Shown here piece after piece: positions 14,601-25,125 of a stretch of 64,000 nt of DNA. Both the position numbers and the translations under genes were made by a program. Position 1 is the stretch's first letter; the number at the start of each line of letters is the position of its first letter. The notes below the pieces were generated by a model. It was not told where the DNA came from and ran no database searches. It saw only the letters and a list, made by a program, of their open reading frames with translations. The DNA comes from Trichopria drosophilae (taxonomy: Eukaryota > Arthropoda > Insecta > Hymenoptera > Diapriidae), in contig CM059584.1 in NCBI GenBank assembly GCA_030407085.1, positions 109,491,001 to 109,555,000 of the forward strand, read 5' to 3'.

Positions 14601-17600
14601 TATCAAAAATCATAAAAAACTGTGAAAAATCGGTATAAAATGTTGTTTTTTGGAAATTACTCCCCTCCAGTACATCTGACGCCTTAAGTGATTGTATAAA
14701 AATTAAATCTTATGTAATTTGCTACAAAAACAAATCTATGCCTTACGTCTAAAACTTTCGAAGATATAATCTTTTGAAGTCAGAATTAAGCGCAAAATTT
14801 CCCTAAAAAAAAATTACATTTTTAATCATTACGAAATAAATATTTTTCTGTGCAACAAAGGCCAATACTACCCAAAGATAAATTAAAGTAGAAGTAATTT
14901 GGAGTAAATCTAATGTAACAAAATCTTTTTTATCTTTAATAGGATCGAAATTATTATCTTACGAAAATGACCCATTTTTATCCGAAATTTTATTACCCTT
15001 TCTATCACGCAATTAAGACAATAAGGAAGTAATTAAAAACTATACGGCATACATGACCATAGTTTTGGAGCCTTTGAATACGAATCTGGTATCAGATTTT
15101 GAAAATTCAAAATGGCGGATGCAAAATGGCAGACAAAAACTGAAAACGTTTGTATATCCTCACAAAAATTGGTACTTAGGGGGTCAGATGTACTGGAAGG
15201 GGGTAATTTCCAAAGAACAATATTTTATACCATTTTTTCATAGTTTTTTATGATTTTTGATATAGGTTAAAGTTACCGCAAGATATTCATCACCTAGGGC
15301 CTATTTACTGTGACATTTTTAATTACTTAAGCCGATGTAGCTCCTTTTCATATGTATTTTCATGAAAATATGTCAATTAACCTCCAAAAAAAAATTGAAA
15401 AAATGAGTTTTCTCAAAAACGGCCCAACAGATTGTTTTTTATTCTGGGCTTAAAATGTTTGAGAGGCATCTCGGAAACAAATTCAAGAGAGAACCGAAAG
15501 CTGCAAGCACTTTTGAGTTGAAATTAATTATGTTGTGATTCATTTCCTACCTAGCTAAAGTACTCTCTTTTATAAATTTGAAACAATATATATTTTATAT
15601 ATTATGGAAAGTTTATTACTAAATATTGACTATTTTATGAAGAAATCATTTATGCCAATACGAACAAGTAAGAAACCTGAAATACTTTACATTTTTTACA
15701 CTAACAAAACTCTCTAGCTGCATTGCAATGGTATTAAATACTTGTAGTTATTAGGTGATATTCAACTACTACAAGTTTTTTTTAATACTACTTATTACTC
15801 TCAGTGAACGTAACACTTTTAAATCAGAATTTTGAAATTGAAGATGTTCACTTCAGTTCGTGTAGATTTTCAGTATCGATTTCTTGATTTTATGGCGATG
15901 AATTGGCCATTAGATTTAGCACAGGATATTGTATTGTTTATTTTGGAAACATCGAAATTTAGTGATGTCATCGGCCATTTTGTAGCTGACTTTTTGAACG
16001 TCAAGGTTCTGATCATAAATTCGTGATCAAGGATTTCGTAAATATATGTATATTAACTTTCCAATGAGTTCGGCGTATACCAATTAAAACGATTCGTCTA
16101 CTGAGGGACAAAAACTGAAATTAAAAGTTAATACCGTAGATATTAATGTTTAAAAAAGGAATTTCCATGCTGGAAAAAGAATGCTGGCATCGACATCACT
16201 ATTTAATTGTATTTGTCTTGAGGCGTTAACGTTATTGTCGGTACACCATTAGCGATTACGTAGGCGCGTTAAATGGACTTGAAAGTGTCTAGTGATGTTG
16301 CGGAGGTTACTGAAGACTGTAAATTAGTTTAAAAATAAGTCGTAGTAACTAGAAACGAGTCTTTACATAATGCCCGACACATTCTTTATAGTTCATCGTG
16401 CCGATTGCAATTTAAAACAGAATCAATAGCTGAAATAACAGTGCAGATTATATCATATGTAAGGAATTTGAGCTACTAATTACTAACTAAGGTCTGACTT
16501 TGTTGATATTCTTACAAAATTATTATTAAAGTAACACGCACTTGTGAAACTTTTATCATTCAAAATGGAGGATGGAATATATAAAACAAAACATTGCATG
16601 TAATTGTTTGTTTTAAAAATCACATAAATACTTATGAGCAATTTTAAACTATTCTTAAGAAATATATGTGTTCTTTACAAATATTCAAAAGCCTTACACA
16701 TGTTTCGATCTTGAAATATGATTGAAGTTTCCGCGCACTACTTTCAATGCCTTTGCATGCGAAACAATGACTCATGCCATAACAAGATTTTTCTCTATTT
16801 TTTCGATATTGTATTTGAAGGTCCGAGTAGCGACACTAATGTAAAAATGTGATTCATTGTTCGCGATTTTAAATATGTCTTGTTTGTGTTTTAATGGAAA
16901 AAAATTAAATTTCACTGTTACAAAACAACGTTTTGGTTACTTTTGTTTGTATTCGAGAAACAAGTCAGTTGTAAGGTGTCATATATAAAAGGTAGACCAA
17001 TAAAGGTTCTCCGAAATTATGTCAGAAGCCGCTATAATTATTGATATGTTTATCTTTATTTTTATTGTGAACCAAATTTGTTTATATTTTTTGTTTTTGG
17101 AACTAAAGTGGACATTTTTTATTACCAATTTAGTAAAGTCCTTTAGAAAAAATGAAAATAAGATTAGATTAGATTACTCATCGTTCTACCTTCGAATTAA
17201 TGGAGCCGGAAATTTAATTTTTTAATAATCCACACTCTAAAATTATTGGACTCAAATTTCAGTCCAAAGGAGTAGAAAATTGGGTAGGCCGGGTTTGACT
17301 ACATTTGAGTTCTTTGAAGTCAAAATGTAGTTTAATGGCGTCAATACATACGGAAAAAGAGAAAGGCGACTGAATGTTGTATAGACAAGACTAGTTACTA
17401 TACGGCCGGCTTTTTTTATTTCAACTCGCTCAACATAGTCAATTTTGAAGGTTTTGAAACGAATAAAAAAGAAATTGTTCGTTAGAGATTTCCGCATCTA
17501 ATGGTGAAATAATAAATTACACATATCAATAAACAATAAAATTATTAATTTTTTTCTACGCAACTGCAAAATATACCTTCTGGCTCTTCGTTTATCGAGA

Positions 17601-20600
17601 AAATTTCGAGTATCCGAAAACTGTCAGCGAGAAAGTTATTCATAAAGAAAACAAATTTTATGGAAAGTTTTATCTTTATTGGTCTAATAATCAAAAAGTA
17701 ATGAATGTTTAAAGTTGGTGGCAGCCGATGACCAACGCGTCATGTGCTTGGAGGCCCTGAAAAACTTCATTGTTTATTGAGATATATAATTTGTTTATTC
17801 TTCATTAGGTGCAAAAAACTCTAACGAACAATTTCTTTTTTAATTCATTTCAAAATTCTCAGAATTGAATAAGTTATAGCGAGTTGAATTAAACCATGTT
17901 TGTCGGCCGGTCACGTATAGTAACCAGTTTTCGATGCAGTATAGAACTACACCGGTAAAGGGATTCAAACCTAGCATGAAATACCCCAGGAGCAAATGTG
18001 ACTTCAAGAGAGTAAAATTGAAGCCTATACAGGAGTGAAATTTAACGATTACTCTCTCTTGGACTCCGCAATTCAGTCCAATCATTTTAGAGTGCAATCA
18101 ATGTCGGTGTTTACATTAATAAAAATGCATTAAAAACAGATAAACAGTAATTACAAAACGTTAAGTCAACATAAAGAACAAGATTACATAGTTTCTAAGA
18201 AAATACACATATTAAATGAAAAAAAGGTGCCTACAACGGATTATATAAAAGTGCCAACGACCGGTATTGACAACCATTTTCTTCAACTACCAAAAACATT
18301 ATCTGGTACAAAAGTTTTGGTGAAATGCGAAATTATTAGGAGCACAACAAGTTTTCACCGTTTTCTATCAAATGGAATCCAACTTTTTTGTTTTTGGATA
18401 ATTCCCAACTATTTTAAAAGATGAAATTCCCTGCTGAGTCATTTGTAATGCAAAGACAACCCGAGTAGAAATTTCGATACGGCCCTGATCAGGCCCTGCT
18501 CAGGCTGCCTGATTATATTTCTACCCTATCAGGGCCTGATCAGAAACGTAACGATTATTTTGGTCCGGGCCTGATCAGGCATCCTGAAATAAGGCCCTGG
18601 TCAGGCCCCTGTCAGGGCTTGATCAGGGCTTTATAAGGGCCTGATGAGGTACCTCTAAAGTTCGTTTAAACAATAATAATTAAATAAAATGAATCAAACA
18701 AATGTACGAGTAACTTTTATACACACTTTATATTTAATGATATATATTTATTATATTATTAATCCAACATTTCATAAATGTGTCATTCTAATGATTATGT
18801 TAATTTTTATTTCTGAATTTAATTTTTAAACATTAAAAATATTTTATATTATTTATATTATACTTTTATATATCGCATCCTGTATTTGCATTTTTCAATG
18901 CTCGCAAATAAATAAGAAAAAATTTTACCCCGACCGGGAATCGAACGCGGGTTTCTCGCTCATTACGCTGGCGCCTTAACCACTACGCTACGCTCGCAAT
19001 TGCAGCATTTCATAAAAAATTGTGTCTTCTATTAACCCATTAAGGCCCATACCTAGCACAACTCAGGTAGCGTCAAACCAACTATCGCCAATAAAATACC
19101 TGCCAAAAATCAAATACCCGTGTTTTTTTGTTTATAAAAAATAATAGTTTATAACATTTTGTCAAGAAACAACTTCGACAATAGTGGTTCTATATTAAAT
19201 CTGGCGGTTTTAATCCAATCTAAGAGAAAAATTGAACCTAAAATAAGTACAATGTTTTGTTAAAAGTCGCAAATTTGTTGTTAAAAATAATAAGTAAATA
19301 ATATGATCGAAAATCAGCTTTGGCCCATGCTAATCACATGGCGGTTAGCGCCAAATTAACGACTGGACATAGGATATTTGATAAACATAAAATATGTGTG
19401 TTTTCTTATTTATAATTATATAATTATTTATATTAATATTTTATAAACAATTTCGTCAAACACGGTTTTAGACAAAATCTATTTGCGCCAATCGATATTA
19501 CGGAGTAAATTATGTATGAAACGTATATCTATTATTGTTATTTATTCTATATAATAGTGATACAATAATACATGTACGTTTTTCACATAATTTATCCCGT
19601 AGAACCAAATGTCGCATTCATATTTCTCGTGAAACCTCTTTTAATGATGTTTATAACAAATTCTTATATGCAGCTGCAAGTAAAGTTTGCTTTGCAATCC
19701 TCTGTTTGAACATGGTCAGGCAACAACTAGGTTTGCCTGATAAGATGCAGGTTATAGTCCTCTGACGAGTGCATGGTCCGGCAGTATTAAGACCCACCTT
19801 ATCAGGCGCGCATGACTGCTGCCTGTTCAGGGCCTGATCCGGGAGTGACAATGGACACCTTATCAGGCGCGTCTTATTGCAGCCTGGTCAGGGCCTGATC
19901 CAGAAGTGGCAAGGCACATTATCAGGCGCGCCTGATTTCTGCCTGTTCAGGGCCTGATCCGGGAGTGATAAGGCCCACCTTATCAGGCGGGCCTGATTGA
20001 TGCCTGATCAGGCCATGCTAAGTTTTCAGGCAGCCTGGACAGATTTCTGCTCGGGAAGTTCTTTCTGCGTTTGGAACGATTTTTCGTCAAATAATTCTTC
20101 CAATTCCTTATCTTCGTACAATTTCGGCCTTCCGCCACCTTTGTCTTCCAGCTCAAATGACGCGTATTTGGCATAAAACTTTACATTTTTGAACAAAAAT
20201 AGTACTTTTCACAATTTTTAGTAATCGTACTGAACACTATTTTTTGATACACTGTTCGCAAAAGTAGGCACTTTACCGACTGTTTTTAGTCCGTAAAGTG
20301 CAGAGGTCAGTCTGCAAAATCACACTTTAAGGACTAAAGTAAAGTTGACTCTTTACGGACACCTATATCAAAAAAAGATGTATTGAAAATTGATAAAGTA
20401 AGAATAGTAATTTAGTACAAAAATAAAAAATTGCTAACAAGGAATCACTAATACTTTAAGGTTATGTTGTTCCAGATGTACAAACTTACAATAAGACGTT
20501 TTTCTATCACTTTCTGTTGTTGCCATCTTATGACGGACGCGGGAACTTATTTCTAATAAATCACAAAATTCAGTGACAAAACTACATCGAAACATTTCAT

Positions 20601-22845
20601 TTTTTGAACAAATTCGAAGCGATTTATCGTGTGCCAAGAAGAATATAAAATTATTCTTCTGATGTTTATTAGAAAGTATCATGCTCACCCCCTCCTCATC
20701 TACCTCTAATGCGTGTTTTGGTTTCTGTACCGCTAAGAGAACCTCGTATTGTCAACATACACGCTTCAAAATAAACACTTCCATATCGTGTTTCCAGGAC
20801 ACTTCTTTTGCTTTTGTTGAATAACTTGGGTTTTAATTGCCACGATGATGGTGGTCTTGAGGATTTTTTGTTTATGATTTTTTTATCAGTTTAGTAATTT
20901 TAAACAAAACATGATACGATGCTCTTGTACTTAGACCCGGAACTTTTCGATTGATGCTCGAATGCTTTCAAACACATTTCTAGCTCCGAAAAACAATGCA
21001 CAAAATTAAAATATTGGGGTACATATTTCATCTACGTAATATATGATTGTAAAATCATTTATTTAGATATTTGCCTACAATAAATATGAGTTTATGAATC
21101 TTTCTAGGATGCATCTGTGCATGAGTACTTATCTATATAGATTCAATTTAATAAAAATATTTTACGCTTTTTGAGTCAATTTTTCGTACATAGTCAAAAC
21201 ATTACATCACAGTTGTCTATTTCATAGTAATCGACTGAGGTTTCGTTTGTAAAGGTGCATCAGCCATCGCGACGAATTAAATTGAGTTTATTATAATATA
21301 TTACATATGTAAATGATGTAAATCAAATGCCACAAAACTTAACATTCCTAATTGATACACAATTACATTTCCAACTAATCAATTTCCTATCTAATTACAC
21401 TATTCAAAACTTGAAGCTCCAAAGGGTTGAAAAAATGAAGGAGCTGGTGTTTTATTTGATAATGAATTGACATTTACGGACCATATTATGGGTTTGTGGG
21501 TACATGCAAGAAAGAGGAACAAATGCTGGGATTTATCATTCGTCATTCTCAAGAATTTAAATATATAAATACTATTAAAATGCTTGTCTTACCTTGGTCC
21601 ACCCTCTGTGGTCTTATGCCTCAATCGTAAGGACTGCTGACTACAATACTCATATAAATAAACTAGAAAGGGTTCAACACACCTTTTTTAGATGCATCTA
21701 ATAAAGTGGGTATTGCTATGTCTTTTGATAATCATGATGATGCATTTATTTCAAACAGGCTAAAAATACCTTCATTAAAGTCCTTTCAGCAATTTACAGA
21801 TGCTCAGCTCCTATACAAATTACACAACCACCAATTACTTACTCACCCCAAATTTATCTTGCCTATTCATCATTCCAGATATGACTTTAGATTTCACCCA
21901 ATATATCGATCATCCAACTATAGAACTAACTTACGTTTAAATTCTTCTTCTTCAAGATCATGTTCACTTCTGTTCTAATTTTTATTATTGTAATCATTTC
22001 ATTGCACCAACATTTTTGAAGTTTATTTGAATACAATGATTCAATCAAATGCACTCATTTGAGTCATTTCTCTCATTATCTTAGTCTATTTCTTTAAAAG
22101 CAGCTTTTCATGTATGTTTTGCTTACATTGTTTTATAACTAAACTCTGTATACTACCTCCAATAGTTGTAACTTGGTTTAAGGGCCTCAGACCTGGTCAA
22201 TAAATAAATTATAAAGATCTAGCCTAATCATGTTTAATTCTTGACACTTTAGTAAATTATGCAAAACGAATTTTCAAATTCATTTTCTTTATTTCAGATC
22301 ATTACAAAATATAACGAATTTCGCTGGTGCCGAGGACTGGATGGATGTAGCCGCCGGAGCGATTGGATTAGGTTTGGACAACCTTGGCCGTGAAGTTGCA
22401 AATATTTGTCTCCAAGATTTGAAATCAAATTTTCGTGGTGACGTTTGGGGTAACAATGGACCTGGCGTTATTACACGAAGTCTTCAAAAACTGTGTGCGG
22501 CCAAATACGTACGTATAAAATTACTCTAATCCACACTCAATTGCTGTGTTTGTTACTAAATAACAATTTATGCAGGCAAACGAAATGTCTCCGGAGCGAT
22601 GTAAAGGTTTTAAGGTTTATTCGCCAGCTTCGTTCTATCCAATTTTCTACAAACGATGGCAGCGTTACTTCGATACGAAAGACTTTAACGATACGATGCA
22701 AAAAATCAATAAAGCCAAAGTTATTCACGTCTGGAATAAACTCAGTTCATCGGAGCCGATCAAAGTTGGTAGTCATGTGCCGTATGCACTTACGGCAGAA
22801 AAGTTTTGTCCAAGAATCTACAGCAACTGTGGAGTAACGTTTTAA
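5852..22845 (+). CDS. A4GALT: Alpha-1,4-galactosyltransferase-like glycosyltransferase (Gb3 synthase family), 4 coding exons
   Basis: Exons 5852-6086, 8433-8832, 22298-22508 and 22576-22845 join with consistent phase and GT-AG borders into 1116 nt (371 residues plus stop), close to the usual family length of about 350. The N terminus is basic, then a hydrophobic segment at about residues 23-39 predicts a Golgi type II membrane protein. The family DXD motif (IYLDLDVVV, Asp205 and Asp207) would bind the metal and the UDP-sugar; NFAGAEDW, the GPGVITR stretch and the MSPERCKGF block with the C-terminal domain follow. By family knowledge it transfers galactose or N-acetylgalactosamine in alpha-1,4 linkage, on glycolipids in flies. 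The exact acceptor is not readable. The start was chosen as the first ATG after an acceptor; an in-frame ATG 16 codons later is an alternative. The second intron is 13.5 kb. Confidence 0.9.
6087..8432 (+). other. Intron 1 of the A4GALT-like gene
   Basis: A 2.35-kb AT-rich intron. No open frame or repeat with clear ends was recognised in it. Confidence 0.7.
8433..8832 (+). CDS. A4GALT: Exon 2 of the A4GALT-like gene, with the DXD motif
   Basis: Residues 79-212. It contains HETSC, the conserved RQACAVESAARMNP block, SDIMRYLTLWKYGG and the DLD metal-binding motif. The acceptor is TTTATTTCAG and the donor is GTAAGT. The open frame extends upstream of the acceptor only by chance. Confidence 0.9.
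8997..9093. repeat. Short perfect-type hairpin
   Basis: Two arms of about 35 bp around ATCAGAACA and TTTGTTTACAA pair with TGTAAACAAGTGTTCTGATTGG, leaving a short loop. This is probably a tiny MITE or its remnant. Confidence 0.5.
10340..10740. repeat. Decayed copy of the TTAA-type fold-back MITE
   Basis: Shares ordered blocks with the arm of the element at 44146-44901: CGGTTGTATTTT, AAAGGTTCTAAAAAAT, CATATCTGACGTAAA, TTAACTGAA and TATTAGATTT. No intact ends remain. Confidence 0.55.
11035..11850. repeat. Inverted repeat with the AAATGGCGG-type motif
   Basis: The left arm near 11040-11110 (ATCGGGTATCAGAATTTGAA then CATGGCGGATC) is repeated inverted near 11775-11850 (TTCAAATTCTGATACCCGAT). The interior halves also resemble each other (TTTTAGGTTAGAATCG versus TTTTACGTTATAATCG). 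A fold-back element is likely, though its outer limits are unclear. Confidence 0.5.
11554..11598 (+). repeat. (CT)n microsatellite
   Basis: About 22 uninterrupted CT dinucleotides lie inside the surrounding inverted repeat. Confidence 0.95.
13370..13800 (+). mobile_element. Hammerhead-bearing repeat, copy 1 (retrozyme or Penelope/LTR-like)
   Basis: This GC-richer island in an AT-rich intron ends in a hammerhead ribozyme. The second copy on the minus strand (53629 to about 53960) shares the ribozyme and an upstream GTGGGTGAGTA/ATGGGTGAGTA block at a similar distance. The flanks are otherwise diverged. No open reading frame is present, so if mobile it is non-autonomous or a solo terminal repeat. 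The limits are approximate and no target duplication was found. Confidence 0.45.
13711..13784 (+). ncRNA. Hammerhead self-cleaving ribozyme, type III order
   Basis: All core elements are present. Stem III is ATGT (13715-13718) with ACAT (13778-13781). The cleavage triplet GTC ends at 13719. Stem I is TGGGGC (13720-13725) with GCCCCA (13741-13746). The catalytic CTGAAGA is at 13747-13753, with the variable position 7 being A. Stem II is GTCC (13754-13757) with GGAC (13771-13774), and GAA is at 13775-13777. Loop 1 (13727-13737) and loop 2 (13759-13769) are perfectly complementary over 11 bases. Predicted cleavage is 3' of base 13719. Activity is inferred, not shown. Confidence 0.8.
14337..15537. 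mobile_element. Fold-back MITE, about 1.2 kb
   Basis: Arms of about 350-380 bp (14337-14700 and 15165-15537) are inverted copies of each other. Examples are TAGGCCCTAGGTGATGAAT against ATTCATCACCTAGGGCCTA, and the ACATCGGCTTAAGTAATTAA block. The spacer of about 470 bp contains a GAAAATTCAAAATGGCGG motif seen elsewhere in the window. No transposase is present. Confidence 0.75.
17233..18094. mobile_element. Inverted-repeat MITE, about 0.86 kb
   Basis: The termini are inverted: CACTCTAAAATTATTGGACT on the left, and AGTCCAATCATTTTAGAGTG on the right. Further inward, the TATACGGCCGG and CAACTCGC blocks also pair. No coding capacity is seen. Confidence 0.7.
18370..18459 (-). pseudogene. Mariner transposase remnant, part 2
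   Basis: Reading leftwards from 18459, one frame gives the helix-turn-helix fragment ALQMTQQGIS. After a frame change it gives GIIQKQKSWIPF. Both match the conserved region of mariner-family transposases just after the QTQxEL segment. Part 1 lies at 20056-20205; the element at 18460-20055 separates them. Frameshifts and stops mean it cannot encode a protein. Confidence 0.7.
18926..18998 (-). tRNA. tRNA-like sequence (probably a pseudo-tRNA or SINE-like head)
   Basis: About 73 nt with a perfect A box (TAGCGTAGTGG) and B box (GTTCGATTCC) of the RNA polymerase III internal promoter. The acceptor stem does not pair properly, so a functional tRNA is unlikely. The sequence just beyond the 3' side (TCGCAAATAAATAAGAAAA on the + strand) resembles that beside the tRNA-like copies at 25126 and 26894. 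Confidence 0.5.
19790..20000 (+). repeat. About 60-bp tandem repeat, 3.5 copies
   Basis: The unit runs from a CACCTTATCAGGCGCG-type block through a GCCTGTTCAGGGCCTGATCC block to GGGAGTGACAA. It is repeated with small changes and sits at the right end of the CCTGATCAGG element. Confidence 0.75.
20056..20205 (-). pseudogene. Mariner transposase remnant, part 1
   Basis: The minus strand reads FELEDKGGGRPKLYEDKELE and then FDEKSFQTQKEL, the well-known first DNA-binding region of mariner transposases (FxLEDK...GRP...QTQxEL). A preceding FYAKYA fits the end of the first helix-turn-helix. It stops exactly at the border of the inserted element and resumes at 18459. N- and C-terminal parts are missing or unrecognised. 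Confidence 0.75.
20434..20688 (-). other. Unrecognised open frame
   Basis: 84 codons whose composition is not low-complexity (several Cys and aromatic residues). The frame continues a few codons upstream, and a neighbouring frame just upstream (about 20720-20880) also looks coding-like. I do not recognise it. It could be a decayed transposon gene or chance. Confidence 0.2.
21390..22215 (+). pseudogene. 3' fragment of a non-LTR retrotransposon (reverse transcriptase C-terminal region)
   Basis: Frame-shifted pieces match the region after the catalytic core of CR1/Jockey-group reverse transcriptases: LGVLFDNELTFTDHI near 21433, LGFIIRHSQEFK near 21520, INKLERVQHTF near 21655, then MSFDNHDDAFISNRLKIPSL and a QFTDAQLLYKLHNHQL stretch at 21706-21978. 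The 3' end is an AATAAATAAATT tail near 22205. Stops and frameshifts make it dead. Confidence 0.8.
22298..22508 (+). CDS. A4GALT: Exon 3 of the A4GALT-like gene
   Basis: Residues 212-282, from SSLQNITNFAGAEDW to KLCAAKY. The acceptor is TTTATTTCAG and the donor is GTACGT. It directly continues the catalytic domain after the DXD exon, although 13.5 kb separates them. Confidence 0.9.
22576..22845 (+). CDS. A4GALT: Exon 4 (last) of the A4GALT-like gene
   Basis: Residues 283-371, from ANEMSPERC through FYPIFYKRWQRYF and HVWNKLSS to the stop TAA at 22843-22845. It follows a short 67-bp intron ending TTTATGCAG. A candidate poly(A) signal AATAAA lies at 22995-23000, inside the small MITE that follows. 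Confidence 0.9.
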   Translation, partial: ANEMSPERCKGFKVYSPASFYPIFYKRWQRYFDTKDFNDTMQKINKAKVIHVWNKLSSSEPIKVGSHVPYALTAEKFCPRIYSNCGVTF

Positions 22846-22946
22846 AGTGTTAGACAAAATACGTGAAGCTTAAGAAATCTGATAAGAGAGACGATTGTGA
22901 GAAAATTCCGGATTTCTAAAGGAAGTTCAAAATACTTCATAGGGTT

Positions 22947-23131
22947 TAAAGATATGAAAATTATTACTTGGTAAGGACGGTCGATTTACTAGGGAATAAA
23001 ATGTTAAAATTGGACCTTTGGGCTTTAATATAAACCACAATAGATGAGAATGGATATATGTAAATACACGAGATTTTGTACATTACCGTACAAAGACCGT
23101 CCTTACCAAGTAATAATTTTCATATCTTTTA
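22947..23131. mobile_element. Small MITE in the 3' region of the A4GALT-like gene
   Basis: Terminal inverted repeats of about 35 bp start AAAGATATGAAAATTATTAC on the left and end in the reverse complement on the right; GGTAAGGACGGTC is the inner part. The total length is about 185 bp with no coding capacity. Confidence 0.8.
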
Positions 23132-23687
23132 ATTGAATTACAAGCGGTCAAGAAATTTTATTTTGTTGCTTTTAAAGCAACTATACTTATTTATACTTCA
23201 TAGGGTCTTTAAAAAATGCGAAAGAAATTAAATGACAATTGACCGACAATTTCTTTGCGATTTTTTAGAAAAATATATGCGGTAATAACAATTATCTTTA
23301 TAAAGCCAGAATTTTGATGCAAGATATCTCGAATGATTCATTACATGAATATATTGTAATATACGTGACAAAATTAGTAATAAGTTATAAATTATTATAG
23401 TTGTAAGTATTATGTACATAAATTGTAAAATATTACATACCAAATGATATAGTGTTTTATAATAACAAATTTTAAAACTGTGTCTTTCTTAATAATTAAT
23501 TCACTAACTAATATACCTTAATAAAAAACTACCTGATCCTTTATAAATTAAAATTAACCTGCAAAATTGGCATAACCTATTTTTAAAGGGATTCTAAACT
23601 GAATCTTTCGCCGACATTTTGTGATGAAATTTATTTCCGGCTTTTCTGAACCGATTAAGGTGAAATTTTTACTTTTGCAGCTGCCGA

Positions 23688-23808
23688 GGGGTCTTCCATA
23701 AACCACGTGGCCCATGTGGCGGGGGGGAGGGATCTGACAAAAGGCTATGCTGAGCCATGTGAGGGAAGAGGGGGGGGGGGGGGTTGAAGCTGTACCACGT
23801 GGTTTTTA
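23688..23808 (+). mobile_element. G-rich MITE, copy 1
   Basis: Begins GGGGTCTTCCATAAACCACG, contains two G runs (7 and about 14 G) separated by a CATGTGAGGGA block, and ends CCACGTGGTTTTTA, where the outer part of the right repeat is lost. The same architecture and orientation recur at 27683-27800. Confidence 0.6.
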
Positions 23809-23889
23809 TTTGGAATTTAAAAATTAAAATATAAAATATATATAAAGCCAAAATTTAAAATTTTTACTGTAAAAGTTAATTCTACTTCA

Positions 23890-24155
23890 CTTAAAAAAGT
23901 CATTTTAAAAATCTGAAAAAATTTGAGAGTATTTTCTAACCAATTTTAAAACATTTTTGTTCTTCGTAAATTTTTTTTAAGCTTATAGTTTTCAAGAAAA
24001 AAAATTATTACACTTTCCTAGGTTTCAAGACTAATAATTGTTTTTCTTGAAAACTATAGACTTTGGAACAAATTTTCTTACAACAAAAATATTTTAAAAT
24101 TGGTTAAAGAATACTCTCAAATTTTTTCAGATTTTTTAAATGTCTTTTTTAAAAA
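23890..24155. repeat. Palindromic repeat
   Basis: Arms of about 110 bp are inverted copies centred near 24022 (CTGAAAAAATTTGAGAGTAT against ATACTCTCAAATTTTTTCAG, and AGTTTTCAAGAAAAA against TTTTTCTTGAAAACT). A third partial copy follows at about 24195-24290. Confidence 0.65.
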
Positions 24156-25125
24156 TTTCGATTTTTCGAAGAATAAAAAATTGTATCCATACGTTCTGAA
24201 AAATTTGAGAGTATTCTTTAACTTATTCTGAAATATAATTGTTCTTAGAAAGTTTTCACTAAAGTCCATAGTTTTCAAGAAAAAAATTTGTTAAGTTATT
24301 AAATGAAATTTGACATTGCGATCGCCATTTTGTAATGATCACGTTAGTTTTTAAATATTTAAAAAATTTATGTTAAAAGTACAACTATTTATGCCACCTT
24401 CCGTGATGGGATTTTGTGACGGCAAAATGTTCTTTCGGCAAGAAAAAAATGTTTTATAAAAAAGTACACTCGATTTTTCGCGTTTTTTGCCATTCTGGGC
24501 GCCATATTGGAAAAAAACACCAGATATTGGAAAATGGAATTCAGTTTCGGAAAGAGGAGGCTTCAATACTATACGATACACTGTTGCATACAAATTCATT
24601 CCTGCTTTCTATAAAAATTATTGATGTAAATAAACGCTAGAATTTATGCCATTTCAGGAAGAAACTGGTTAAAACACATTTTTTAATATCATTATGTACA
24701 GAGTAATTTGTTTAATTGTATGAACGATAAGAAAATATCGAGCATAACATGAAAATATTTCGCGGCATTGCGTATTTTAGGTTAGAAAGGCCTGCCAGAC
24801 AAATAGCATGTTCGGAAGAGCTGCACCGCCTGCACCGTTCTTGCACCGCCGACACCGCGGGTACATTTTGTCCCGACCCTACTGAAAATTTTCACATGAT
24901 ATATCATGTGACATATCATGTGATATGTCATGTGAGAATTTGTACAATGATATCTCATGTGATTTATCATGTGATAAATGTAAACGACCATAATAAAAAC
25001 TTAAATAATCGAACGAATTATTATAGATATTTAAATTTATTTTATTAATATTTATGTGAATGTTAGATATGTAATTGCGGAATATAGTTTTACAATTTCG
25101 CTCGAAAATAAATCTGAAAATAATG

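Larger units (their letters stand above)
18460..20055. mobile_element. CCTGATCAGG-rich element with a tRNA-like module
   Basis: The ends are inverted: CCCGAGTAGAAAT on the left, and ATTTCTGCTCGGG on the right. Subterminal zones (18477-18655 and 19790-20035) are packed with variants of the palindrome CCTGATCAGG. The middle is AT-rich, has a tRNA-like sequence on the minus strand, and contains a TTAACCCATTAAGG MITE-type end near 19034. No transposase is present. The insertion interrupts a mariner transposase, which fixes both borders well. Confidence 0.7.
8833..22297 (+). other. Intron 2 of the A4GALT-like gene, repeat-filled
   Basis: This 13.5-kb intron holds a short hairpin, a decayed TTAA MITE, an inverted repeat with a CT microsatellite, a hammerhead ribozyme sequence, three fold-back or inverted-repeat elements, mariner remnants and a LINE fragment, each listed separately. 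Between them (roughly 9.1-10.3, 11.9-13.3 and 15.6-17.2 kb) I see only AT-rich sequence with short random frames. One GC-richer patch near 9.65-9.86 kb was not identified. Confidence 0.75.

Noticed and set aside
18926..18998. Functional tRNA gene
   Set aside because: The A and B boxes are good, but the acceptor arm does not pair and the three copies lie inside transposons. It is kept only as a tRNA-like feature.
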